This document shows positions 35,941 to 47,662 of a stretch of DNA of 64,000 bases, piece by piece. Position numbers and translations under genes: made by a program. Origin of the DNA: Tricholomella constricta (lineage: Eukaryota; Basidiomycota; Agaricomycetes; Agaricales; Lyophyllaceae); the NCBI GenBank assembly GCA_013368375.1, contig JAACJP010000043.1, forward strand, positions 248,001 through 312,000, written 5' to 3'. The notes beneath the pieces were generated by a model, which saw nothing but the letters and a program-made list of their open reading frames with translations, was not told the origin of the DNA and searched no databases. Position 1 is the stretch's first letter, and the number at the start of each line of letters is the position of its first letter.

Positions 35941-36031
35941 CGGCAAGGATGGAGGCCAGGAGGTTGTTAGGCAGTTTAAGAAGTATGATCAGGTGTTGTA
36001 TTCGCAGGCACCTGATGCCGTCGACGTCTGA
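34894..36031 (+). CDS. TupA-like periplasmic-binding-fold protein, copy 2 (complete)
   Basis: The exon structure is the same as in copy 1: starts at ATG 34894, introns at equivalent places, stop at 36029-36031. The core motifs GGAGQSGLIGEW, GSVDVAVTYNEA, DHFMLVGPKSNPAG and FLSRFDKSATNIKES are all present. The C-terminus keeps the amphipathic helix GGQEVVRQFKKYDQVLY, which closes the family fold and is lost from copy 1. Proteins of this type in basidiomycetes are annotated after the bacterial tungstate-binding TupA, but oxyanion binding is untested. No signal peptide is visible, so a cytosolic location or an unseen upstream exon is possible. Confidence 0.82.
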
Positions 36032-36307
36032 GTTTAGTTTACTCGATTGCTTACTTGTTCGCGAGCGCTGCATTTGCTGTTAAGCTATTACTACTGTAAT
36101 GACGTTGGTCACGTGGCCTTAACTGATCACAATTTGACTCGTCTGACATTGAGACTCGACTTGGTTTACGGACAAGTATCCAGCGCACCACCACATCACA
36201 CGCGTACGGAAAGAACAACCTCGTAACGATACAGGATAACGAAAAGTTCATGTAAGTCACCGTAGACAGTCAAGCTAATATTTCTCGCTGATCCTGTCGA
36301 TCCAAGG

Positions 36308-37239
36308 ATGACGTCGTCAGCGTCCACCAGCACTGCGCCTCACAACGCCAAGAAGTTTCCTCACGATGATGAATATTACCTGGAAAACATAATCTTTCTC
36401 GTACGTCCACACATCCAAACCACGAATTAACTCGGTTATAACAGGCTTGTCCATGCAGGTCGAAGGCCACCTGTTCAGTGTACCACGCCACTACTTCGCC
36501 TCCGCGTCCGATATCTTCTCAACCACATTCTCACTTCCGCCGGGCCAAGGTAAATCACAAGAGGGCTCAAGCGACGCCTCTCCCTTCATCCTGGAAGGTA
36601 TCTCAAGAGCCGACTTCAAAGGTCTCCTGCGAGTAATGTACCCCCTGTGAGTTCGCCCTTCACAACTTGTATCACCCAATCAATATACCCTGACGCCGCC
36701 CCCCGCCGCCGCCGCCTCCACCTCCATTTCCCGGGGCCAGCCAAATGCCGCACCTGGGTGGCGAAGTGACCTTGCCGCGCAAAGACTGGGTAGCCGCGCT
36801 CAAGCTCGCCACAATGTGGAGCTTCCGCAACATCCGGCAGCTCGCTATCGCCAAGCTCTCCGCCACCTCCTCCTCCTCCTCCTCTACCTCGGGGACCGCC
36901 GACCCCGTGGAAAAGGTCATCCTCGCCAAAGAGTACAAGGTCCCCGAATGGCTGTTATCGGGATACCATGAGCTCGTGAAGCGCTCGGCCCCCATCACCC
37001 CGGCCGAGGCGGCCCGCCTGGGCCTGGAGACGACGGTACACCTGTTCCATGTGAGGGAGGAGATATGCGTGTCGGAGTCGACGTATTATAATGGGTATAA
37101 GCGCCGGGAAGATCAGAATTTCATGGAGCAGGTGAAGAAGGTGTTTAAAAAGGAGTTGAAGGAGATTGAGGCTGCGCATAGTGTTTATAATTCGCTGCCG
37201 GCGTTTTATCCGGCGGACGATGCGGAGAGTAGCAAGTGA
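36308..37239 (+). CDS. BTB/POZ-domain protein
   Basis: Exons are 36308-36400, 36459-36646 and 36741-37239. The protein opens with a Ser/Thr-rich stretch, then EYYLENIIFL spliced to VEGHLFSVPRHYF, the usual first strand and helix of agaricomycete BTB proteins. GISRADFKGLLRVMYPL and the helical DWVAALKLATMWSFRNIRQLA follow. The C-terminal half is alpha-helical and charged. BTB domains mediate dimerisation or cullin-3 adaptor binding; no kelch, MATH or zinc-finger partner domain is seen. This family is strongly expanded in mushrooms. A Ser run near residue 150 is low-complexity. Partner and target are unknown. Confidence 0.87.
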
Positions 37240-37534
37240 TGAGGAAGTTGGGTTGGGTGTTGGTAGAAGATATTACTGCGATTCATGTGAGGTGTGTCTG
37301 GTCGCGTGCGAATGAGCAAATATGCTCGGTTGGTGTACGAGACCGGTTGCCGCGTCCCCTATCATGATTGGAATTGAGTACGCGGGGTGGGCTAGGTGAT
37401 GTAAACACCAGGAGTGCCAGATGCGCCGAGGACACGACGCGATACCCCGGTATCTGAGCCATAGCTGCCTTTAAGACTGAGTCATGTTCAATAACGAGAG
37501 CAGGGTACCCCGGGATTATCGACCAAGGAACTGG
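37240..37534. other. Convergent intergenic region
   Basis: Short gap between the 3' ends of the BTB gene and the minus-strand sld3-like gene. No gene seen. Confidence 0.4.
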
Positions 37535-39258
37535 TCAACGAAGTCGAGAACGTTTAGTCGGGGTACAATCCACCAAGACCCCGGCAGCTTGAGCATCACC
37601 AACGTGCCTACCACGCTTCAACAGCAGAACACCCGGGGAACTCGAGCCGGGCAGGCGCCATTCATCCTCATCCTCGTCACCCTCATCATCAATGTCATCG
37701 TCGGTATCATCCTTCGTACCCAGGGACGCCTGGAACGAGAAGCTCTGAGTACGGGAATGGGAACGAGAAGGAGTCCCCTCGGCAGTCTCGTTCTCCCTCA
37801 CGTTCACCGAGAACGTCGATTGCGACCTGGCGAGTTTAGGTCTGGTAGGCGTCGCCTCCACAAGCAAAACACCCTCATCCTTAGTAGTGGGCTCATTCAC
37901 ATTCTTCGCCCTTGCCCCCTCATTCTGCAGCCCGACTTTCGCTTTCCGCACGTTCTCCTCCTTCTCCTGCGAGGCGCGCGCCTTGGGTTTAGGTTTGAAA
38001 GCGCGCGACATGCTGACTTCGCGGTTCAGCGCTCGCTTTTTGGGTAGCAAGGTCGTCACGCTACGCTCCCTCTCCCGCTCGCGCTCTTGTGCCAGAGAGA
38101 CGGACAGGGAGCGCGAGCGCTCACGGTCCCGCACGAGGGGTCGTGCCTTTGAACTTGTGTTGGACGGCGCAGGGGAGGGCTGGCGTGAGGAGATGTCTGG
38201 AGAGGTGGCACGAGAGGAGGAGGGGGAGGAAGAGCCTGGAGAAGAAGACGAGAAAAGGGAGTGGGGGAAGATTTTCGATCGCATTAATGAACATAACTCT
38301 GGCAGTTGCGTTTCGAACCTGTCCAGGCCAGAAATGAATATTCAGAGAGAGAGGGGGGGACGAGAGATGCGGTTTGTGGTTGGACGTACTGGGGTTTGAC
38401 TACTTCTTCGAAGAATATCTGGATCCAGTCTAGTGGGTTTTCGTTGAAGGATGTTTCGGGAGGTTTTGTGACATTTTCTAGGCCTTCCATTAGCTGCCAC
38501 ATTGAAAGCTTGTCCATGAAGATCTCCAGACACTCTTCGGGAGGACGTCCAGTATTAGTCTCTTCCCGGGATCTCTTCCCTTTCCCTTTCCCTTTCTGCG
38601 GCGATGGCGGTGGAAGGGGAGGCCCTGGAAGGGACAGCTCCAGGAAGTAGAGGAGAATTTGAATCTTATACCTGCAGACGGGTCGATTTACGGGAACTCA
38701 TCAGGTTGAACACATCACTCACTCGCGCCGTTCCATCCGCTCAAGCCATTTCGATCTCCATTTCTCATCCTCCCAAGGTCCCTCCCCAATCGCAGCGGCC
38801 CGCGTCCAAAGGTCCTCATCCGCCTTTTCGTAGCTCAAAGCATACCACATCATCGTCTCTTCAATCTCTCCCGCTCCGCCCCCGTTGGACAGGATCTTCG
38901 GCAGCTCGAGGTTGTACTTCTGCGATGCAGATCTCGCGGTTTGCAGAAGTGGCTTGAGGTATGTATGTAGCGCATGTGGCTCTGAGGGGGCGGAGGGTAC
39001 GCGTAAAAGTGAGGGTACGAGAAGCTTCAGAGGCATTATTGACTAATTGAAATGTTAGATACGAAATCAGACCAGAAAACGCGTCGGACACGTTACCTCT
39101 GGTAGCCAAAGGAATTGGAGATAGGTTCGGACGACGAATTGGTCATCCGATTCCTTTTCCAAGTCGAAAGGAAAGTCATTAGCAAGCGATTTCTCTTGAG
39201 TTGAAGTCCAGTTGACTCTCGTCTTGGAGCTAAGAAAGTAATGCGGGGTGGCGACCAT
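37535..39258 (-). CDS. sld3: Sld3-like DNA replication regulator (C-terminal domain type)
   Basis: Exons on the minus strand are 39258-39102, 39041-38723, 38671-38390 and 38318-37535, all with clean GT..AG introns. Recognisable blocks are DFPFDLEKESDDQFVVRTYLQFLWLPE, here split over several motifs, then KLLVPSLLRVPS, EETMMWYALSYEKADEDLW, WLERMERRE joined to YKIQILLYFLELSLPGP, and MDKLSMWQL. The final exon is disordered and rich in Ser/Arg, with an acidic run and a basic KRSRLR end. Sld3 (animal Treslin/TICRR) is the CDK-regulated factor that loads Cdc45 on the Mcm2-7 helicase at origins. SP/TP sites in the tail would fit CDK control, but this is inference. The start Met 39258 opens directly into the conserved block, so an upstream exon cannot be excluded. 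Confidence 0.82.
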
Positions 39259-39490
39259 TGAAAAGACCGTGTTCGGGATGGAGACGGGGAACGGGAACTG
39301 CGCTGTATGCGGTTGTTATATTCAAGTGCCCTCCGGTATTTTCGGCGCATGACTTGGACAGAACACGGTGATGATTCATTTCGACCTTAGTCACTAGTCT
39401 TGCAATCAGTCATCGTCCTATCCAGTATGCCCGTACCCACAGTGTCCTCATAACGCGCACCGTGAAGAGCATCACGCGTTGATCCCAACC

Positions 39491-40755
39491 ATGCCCACCG
39501 ACGCTGGAACTCTCCAGGATGGGCAAATCATCAAGCACGTTCCCTCAGCATACTCGGCCAGTCAGATCAGCCAATGGCTCTCTCGGATTGGATTTCCAAG
39601 GTCGTACAGCGACGTTGAGATATCAGGCGGCGCCTTTCCTCACACGCTGGATCACCTCGAGATGTTGACGAGGCTGCATCTCATTGCGTTCCCGTTCGAG
39701 AACACTGAAATGCACTAGTGAGCTTCGATTAGTACTGTGGGGTAGCGGGAGCTGAAAGGCTTCGGACAGTACTGCCAATCACACGATGGATGTGAGCCCT
39801 CAGGGAGCATTTGAGCGGCTGGTCGTCAATCATAAAGGTTCATACTGTTTTGGGCAGAATGGGCTGTTCATGAACATGTTGCGAGGGCTCGGTTACAGGT
39901 ATGCAGGCTTGGGCAAGGTATCTGAAATGCCGTCGACCCTGTTTTGGCAGAGCGTATGCTGGCTCGGCACGTGTGAACATGACCCCAGAAGATGTAAAGA
40001 ATCCACCAAAGTTCACAGCAACCTCGCATATGGTCGTCTTCGTACAACCTTTCAAAGGAAGTAACGAAACATATCTCGTTGATGTCGGTTTTGGCTCGAC
40101 GGGACTCGTGCGGCCGATCCTTCTGTCTGATACGGAGGGGAACACCGTCATGGGGACCACAGCGACGGAGAAGCATCGACTGAGGCGGGGCGTACATCCC
40201 TCATCTAGTCTCGGTAGGGACTTTCATTTACTCCTCAAGCATTGATCCTGGATATCTATCTGCGCAGAAATTGCTGGCGCCTCACCGTCTCGCGCAGACT
40301 ATCTCTGGACCCTGGAGCTGTGCCACACGAAGAGTGATGGGACCTCCCTTCCCTGGCGGCTGCTCTACACCTTTGGCGAGAATGAATGCTTCCCCATCGA
40401 TGCGGAGAACGCTTCCCTCGTCATCTCAACGAAACCTGAGGGTATATTCTGGAACAACCTTCTATGCATCAAATACGAACTCCTAGATGACGTTGACCCG
40501 TCTGACGAAGAAGCAAGGGCCAAGGCAGAAGCGGAAAGACGCCAGGTCCCTGAACATGTCGCGAGCACGTTGATGTTCAAGTACGTGATGTTTGGAAGAG
40601 AGGTGAGGAGGAATATCGGGAGCAGCTCAGTCACGATTCGGACATTAGGGAGCGATTTGGAGAGGATACGAGTGTTGAAGGAGGTGTTTGGGTTGGATTT
40701 ACCAGAAGATGCGCGGGTACACATTAAAGGACGTGCTCCGTCGTTGGACGGATAG
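39491..40755 (+). CDS. nat: Arylamine N-acetyltransferase
   Basis: Exons are 39491-39717, 39770-39898, 39951-40213 and 40268-40755. The family order is clear: a helical N-terminus (QWLSRIGF), HLIAFPFENTEMHY, the catalytic-cysteine motif KGSYCFGQNGLF, SHMVVFVQP with the catalytic His, and YLVDVGFGSTG with the catalytic Asp. The Cys-His-Asp triad is thus complete. The enzyme transfers acetyl from acetyl-CoA to arylamines and hydrazines in the cytosol. Length is normal for fungal NATs. A damaged flavin oxidoreductase gene follows in the same orientation, but there is no evidence of a shared pathway. Confidence 0.9.
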
Positions 40756-41058
40756 GAAGAGATCTACTATCAGCGCTTCAGCAGTGAGTATTCTATAGGT
40801 CAAAGCAGAGTATATGAAAGCATGTACGCCAGGATATTGACGCCTCAACGTCGTTGTAATGACGAAAAGATAGCGTGATATCTGTTTTCGTAGCTGCCTC
40901 CGGTTACTTTGATAAGCGGAGCTCTCATCTCGCCACCACAACCGACTTACTTAGTAACAAAAACATGCAAAGCTTTATAAGAAAGATCGACTTACCTTCA
41001 CCATCGACACGTATATGAAAAGGCGCAACTATCATCTTAAAAACCAAAATCAGATACA
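40756..41058. other. Intergenic region before the flavin oxidoreductase relic
   Basis: No gene seen. This probably contains the 3' UTR of the N-acetyltransferase and the former promoter of the next gene. Confidence 0.4.
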
Positions 41059-42465
<1,407 letters not shown>

Positions 42466-42777
42466 AAAATTGGCCGTGTTGCTTTCTCCCCATGAGGATT
42501 CCACCTATGACCTAGATTTATTGATCCGAACTACTTAGCTATTTCTAACGTTTAATTACAAGGCATATCGGAGTTGTGGCGATGGCGCTCGGCGCTGGTC
42601 GAACAACGTTAATGTCGATGTATATACCAAACGGGCGCACAAATTAGAACACCCATTTCTTGCGACCAAAGGAAGGATGCTCAACATCGAATAGCTGTAT
42701 ATCCTAAGGCGACCACGTGAATGGACATTCAAGAGTGAGCAGAAATGATAACAAAGTGTGACTGTCGTGCACGACAT
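42466..42777. other. Intergenic region
   Basis: This lies between the end of the flavin oxidoreductase relic and the truncated C-terminus of FunK1 copy 2. No gene recognised. Confidence 0.35.
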
Positions 42778-43340
42778 CTAGGAGAGACCTCTATCCTTGT
42801 ATATCTCTACAACTTGCTCCAGCTACTTCACAAGGTTTGGCTTTAACGTTGACACCCTGTTCGTCCTCGAACCTCTTCCATATACCCTGGTGGAATTCCA
42901 TCAAAGCGGCATAGTGACATTTGTCGAGCGTCAGCTGCTCCACATGACTAGCCTTCCAGAACTTCAAGCCATTGCTGACCAGACATGGCAACCACCCAGT
43001 ATTAGATTCGAAGAAAATTCGTTTGCGAACCCCTAGCAGCTCCATAGATGCGCAACCATCCGCCCAGTTCTGCACCTGTGCCGGCCAATGTGGGGAGGTT
43101 GTTCGTGGCGCTTCCGGGGTAGCAGTCGGAGCCGGGGTGTCGCAAGGGCACGGTGAACATCGAAGTAGAGAACGAAGAACGTGCTCTGCAGCTGCAAGAA
43201 CAAGAACGGTAGTCAGTGAGTGTCGCGGGATAATGTTAAATAGTAGTTAGTATGGCTGACATCATCATACACAGAGTGTTGCGACCCAAGGAGAAGTGGG
43301 ATGGGCATGAACGGTGTCGTGCCCTGGTAGCACCAAAATT
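42778..43340 (-). pseudogene. FunK1 kinase copy 2, C-terminal remnant
   Basis: On the minus strand a splice acceptor near 43,324 is followed by GTTPFMPIPLLLGSQHSVYDD, then an intron and the C-terminal lobe (MQNWADG, NGLKFW, KCHYAALMEFHQGIW). These match the last two exons of FunK1 copies 1 and 3. The terminal helix KPREVAAALEKVVEIYKD of the other copies is broken by an indel. The catalytic core that should precede this piece is absent; the HNH-type gene stands in its place. Confidence 0.85.
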
Positions 43341-43402
43341 CGTAATGCCGAAAACGGTATAAATCGCTGTGTGTCCAAACTAGGTCTGATATTAAGATGT
43401 CG

Positions 43403-45099
43403 TCATTCCTTACACGGCATCCAGAGAGGGAACGAGTAAAGATACATGGGCCAATCGGAACTGCAAAATCTCGCTCGTTGTTTAGGTTGTTTGTACGGGA
43501 CATGCCATCGGCTCCACTCTTGAATAGGGGGGCGGGCGGGCTCCTCGTCAGACGAAATGACTACTTCATCCGCAAACTCAGGTGGCCCAGCAACGGCAGC
43601 TGCGGCAGCCCACGCAGCAACCGCCGAAGGATCATCAAATAAGAAGACTTGGTCAACAGCCTTCGTGGTGGAAGGTTGCGAAGTGAGAGAGGGGGTGCGA
43701 TACGGGGATTCTTGAGGCAGAGCTAGCACAGTTTCGGTTCTTTTAGTTTCTCTTGCTTTTCCTTTTCCTTTCCCTTTACCGCGGGTCTTAGTTCGATCAG
43801 TGCCAGCCAGTCCTAAGTTAGGATGTTTCATAGCTGCTCTGGTCATGTGTTTGTCATTGTGGCTGTCGTCGTCGTCGGCGGGAGGGGGTGGATCGTCACG
43901 CCTGTTCCGCTTGCCCAGTGTAGATGACGAGAGCGGTTTTAGCAGTCGCGATATCCAGATAGCTTCGATCTTGGTCATATACTCCAACAGCTCATTGTCC
44001 TCTGGGCGCAGCCGCAGCATGTGCTCTCGTAATTTGGGTAGAGCACTGAAGATGACGAAATATGGATGAGAGTGGTGTTCAAGAAGCGGAAACCCGGAAA
44101 AGGGTGTTATGTGGAGGGTGGCATTGCCGTCCTCGATGTCCACCATATCTCGCACATCTCCGCTCCCCTCTCTTTCCTCTCCACCTTCTTCCTCTCCTTG
44201 CTCGTCTCCGTTATCCTCCACATCAACCCCATGTCCTTGCACATCTCCGCTCCCCTCTCTTTCCTCTCCACCTTCTTCCTCTCCCTCTTCTCCTTGCTCG
44301 TCTCCGTTATCCTCCACATCAACCTCATGTCCCCCACTGTCGTCATCATCATCATCATGCTCCTCACCTTCGCTCCAGTCATCTTGGTCCTCGTTAAATT
44401 CCGTCACTTGCCGAAGGATATAATGTCGTCGAAGGGATGGAAGTGGCACGAACACATAATGTTGCAATTTGTTCCGATCGAAACCGGGATAAGGCTGGGA
44501 GTTTAGGTAAGAATAGACGTAATGTAGGCCTGAGAAGCATACCTTGGCGTAGCTGGTCGTCTTGTGCTTCAAGATTCTTTGAAGAGTACGAGCGGTAGGA
44601 ACGAATGCCCAGTCGCCATGGTCGTACGATAGACGCCAATCGGCGCGTACTGCAAGAAGATAAGGGTGGGCAACCGGAAACAAAGGGCCGAACATACATG
44701 TCACTATGTTCTTCGTCGAATCTAGATTCAAAGGGGATATATCCCACATCATCTCGAGCTTCTTAACCTAAGATTTCGAGTAGTTAACAGTTAATGATAT
44801 GTAAGAAAAAACATAAAACAAGAACAGACCATTTTCGTCGGGGTTTTGCGGGCAACTATATGGACTGCCTGTTGCGATGCAGTGGGCATATTCTCAGACG
44901 TGATAAGGCACCGTCCGGAGTCCAATGCGTGAAGCCTTTGTTTCGTGGTGGTCGTGATGGAGGGATATGTTCGCACTCGTCTGGCGGGAGTGCTCAGCCC
45001 GCGTTTCGCCTTAGGTTTGGACCGAGACGGAGGCGTAGATGGCGCTGGAGTGTCTTTCTGTTTCGAAGTAGAAGCAGCGGCGCGGCGTCGATCAACCAT
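43403..45099 (-). CDS. HNH-nuclease-like protein with long acidic tail
   Basis: Exons are 45099-44830, 44767-44698, 44649-44543 and 44494-43403, with consistent phases. The N-terminus is basic and Ser/Pro-rich. The core then reads HALDSGRCLITSE, AVHIVARKTPTKM, WDISPLNLDSTKNIV and LRADWRLSYDHGDWAFVP. This is the order of the HNH_2-type domain found in many agaricomycete proteins. The usual LHRLFD segment with the last His is replaced by WRLSYDH, so catalytic activity is doubtful. The long exon 4 holds a Glu/Gly-rich tract in which a segment with VDVEDNGDEQGEE is repeated, then a basic nuclear-type stretch. The gene sits exactly between the two halves of a broken FunK1 kinase. Family function is unknown. 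Confidence 0.7.
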
Positions 45100-45125
45100 G
45101 GGTGACGGATGTGACCGTGATTCTG

Positions 45126-45481
45126 AGAATATTCCGTGTTGAGATGGTCCCAAAGCCAGATAAGTTCATGGGGGGAAGGCGTACGGTTCTTATTTTGTTT
45201 TCAGGAATCAGTAGATAGCCGCGGCGAAGGCGTCGTTTCAATGTTTCAAGTTTGTCCCTGGATGACATTGACGTCTACACGTGACCCATCGCACCTCTCG
45301 GCGACGACGATCTTGCTGCGGCATGCACTTCTGCCTGGTCATCACACTGCGCTAACGGCTACAACTACTTATCCATCCCAAGACTGACAAGAGAACCGCG
45401 ATGGTGGACGAAAATGGCTCGGGGGCGGGCTCAAGGCTCCCAACCGCGGTGCTCGTCTTGTCGGGCGTATCAACTTTCGGT
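45126..45481. other. Upstream flank of the HNH-type gene inside the FunK1 break
   Basis: No coding signal. This ends at about 45,481, where sequence of the FunK1 copy 2 N-terminal half begins abruptly after the codons for LMSTES. Confidence 0.5.
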
Positions 45482-46842
45482 CGACATTAGAGTCTCTGGA
45501 AGATGGCGCTTGCTGTTCTCCAGGGTAATAAAATTGACCTCTTTGAATCGGTACTTTGCTGGCGGTGCAGGATATCGCGTAATAGGACTGGCATCGGCGG
45601 TCCGGGCTTTCTTCAAGTCCGGCTGATCATCTGTGTCTGCTGAGGGTGCTGGGCGTTTGTCGCCGGTCGTCGCATCTAGTTCTGGCACCGAAAGCACCTC
45701 CGTATCCCGCAACGAGAACGCTGGGTGATGGCCCAGCTCCTGATCTGTTGCCAACATGATTCCGAGCAATAGCCGGATGGCTTCGATTACACCACGCCCA
45801 GTATCTTTCCTGAAAACGCACTCCTCCATCCCTATCGCGTCAGCACGCAGGAGTCCCAGCTCGTCCTTCGTCGCCATCAGACCCAGGGAGAACCGTAGCC
45901 ACGGTTGCGTACGTCGCTGCTGGTGCATGTGACCAGCACACCATATCAAAGCTGCCCCCATGTCTGTCTGTTTTCCCTCCCCGGGCACCAGAGCATTGGG
46001 CAAGCAAACACGCGACATGTCCAGGAAACGAGACTCATGGTACTTCTTCACGGCGCTCGCAACCCACGTAGGGGGAGTTGGGAGCTGGTTCATTTCAAGC
46101 TGTGTCGATAGCTCCTCTAGGTTTGACAGCAGCTGAAAGTCAGGCTCCTCGTGGTTTGGCTGGGTGCTCAGAGATTGGGCGGTATTGCTTCCAGAATGAT
46201 CGCTATCCGTGAGTGCCATAGGGGCTGACAAAAGACGAGAATACGATTTGAAAAGGCTAAGGAAGTGCGTCTCGTGCGTCTCGATATGGTCCAGAGGGGA
46301 CGGCCTCTTTTCATATTCGTTCAGACGTGTTGGGTCACGGTCAGGTACAAAGGCGGAGGACGACAAAGCGATAAAGTCCGGCTGGTAGCCTTGTGCATTG
46401 GAGGGGTAAAGTGGTAGAGGAGGACAGGAGAGAGTGGTAAATCGTACGGTAGGTGTACGATTCGATAATTGTGCTTGATTGGTCATACCAGCAGCAAGAT
46501 AGGCCGCCGTTCCAATAGTATTGAAGAAATCCCCGGCGTTGCACCCCGTTCCAGAGCCCAATTCTTTCGCCCATGCCCAGACGTAGTCCTTGTTTTCAGA
46601 AGTTGAATCAGTCTTCGAAGCAAGGCTTGCGAACGAGGCCGCATGATTACACGCTGCAGGCCACTGCCAGTCACGATCTACGTTCGCGCCGTTCAACTCG
46701 ACAGTGAGGCGCAGCAGAGAAAGGACAGCATGATACGAGCGGCTAAAGGAACAGACACGACGCCACCCAAGACATGGTCCACGAGATCAGCATTGCGCCA
46801 GCGGTTATCATTGAGCAAGGTACACATGGATTCATCGACTCC
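45482..46842 (-). pseudogene. FunK1 kinase copy 2, N-terminal remnant
   Basis: This matches the long exon of FunK1 copies 1 and 3 from the acceptor near 46,843 (VDESMCTLL) through PWLRFSLGLMATKDELGLL and VNFITLENSKRHLPE. It breaks off at the point where the other copies continue with HTRYYTKYL. A 4-bp deletion near 46,716 also shifts the frame upstream of the 408-codon open part. The copy is therefore dead for two independent reasons: the internal replacement and the frameshift. Confidence 0.85.
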
Positions 46843-46989
46843 CTGCCACGTAGTTTAGTAGTGAAGCTTGACATGATGAAAAAATGGGGGCTTGACCACT
46901 GTTCCATCTGAGCATGTGTCGTCAGATGAATTGCGAGTATAGTTCGGTCGGGTAAGTATGACGAGTCTGTTGGGACTCTGTGCATGGTT

Positions 46990-47662
46990 CAGCAATGACA
47001 GCGAGCAAGTCGCCATGCGAGTTCGTACCTCATACGCTTGCTGGACCCTGATGTTGCACAATGTTTTTTCTCTCATCGAAAAAGGGAAATCTAGGGGATT
47101 GCAGGTCGAGAGTCGTAACTGTAATGGCTCAAACCAGGTTCAAACGTTGATTGGTGCGGCTGCCACGGCACTTCGAATCAAATCAGATCGAGATTGAATC
47201 TATGCACTCTCCTTGCATTTGGACTAGACCCCTGTGATTGACACTGTGGCTTATATGGAAAGAAGGGGTATGCTTACAGGTGGCCGGGACCAGTCTGCGC
47301 CTTCGAAGGAGGATTCAGAGGTGGGCGGAAAATGGTTCCCGATCCGTTCAGTCCGAGCCGCCAGAACTTCTGAGAATATTTCGTACTAAACTATATATGC
47401 ATTGAATAACTAGTAAATATATTGTCCATAGAATGCAGCAAGCTCTGCGATGCGATATACCCGCATTCTAATGATCATAAACATGGATAGCAGGAGATCT
47501 AATGTGGGGGGTATGTATGTACAATGCATATGAAGTGTTGCAATGTCCCGAAGCCAAAAAGAAAGATACCGACTCGGAAAGGCATGAAAATCATCAAAAA
47601 TATATTGTGAGAGGGAAGGGGGGGAGGAAGTGTGAGGGATCCAGAATGACTTTCCTGTTCCC
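46990..47662. other. Intergenic region of the left FunK1-MFS block
   Basis: The first 250 bp resemble the upstream region of FunK1 copy 1. The part at 47,390-47,520 matches 55,190-55,330 closely and represents the 3' flank of the duplicated transporters. No gene was recognised. Confidence 0.45.

Noticed and set aside
43800..44510. Plus-strand frames rich in Ser/Pro/Leu
   Set aside because: They mirror the acidic repeat tract of the HNH-type gene on the other strand.
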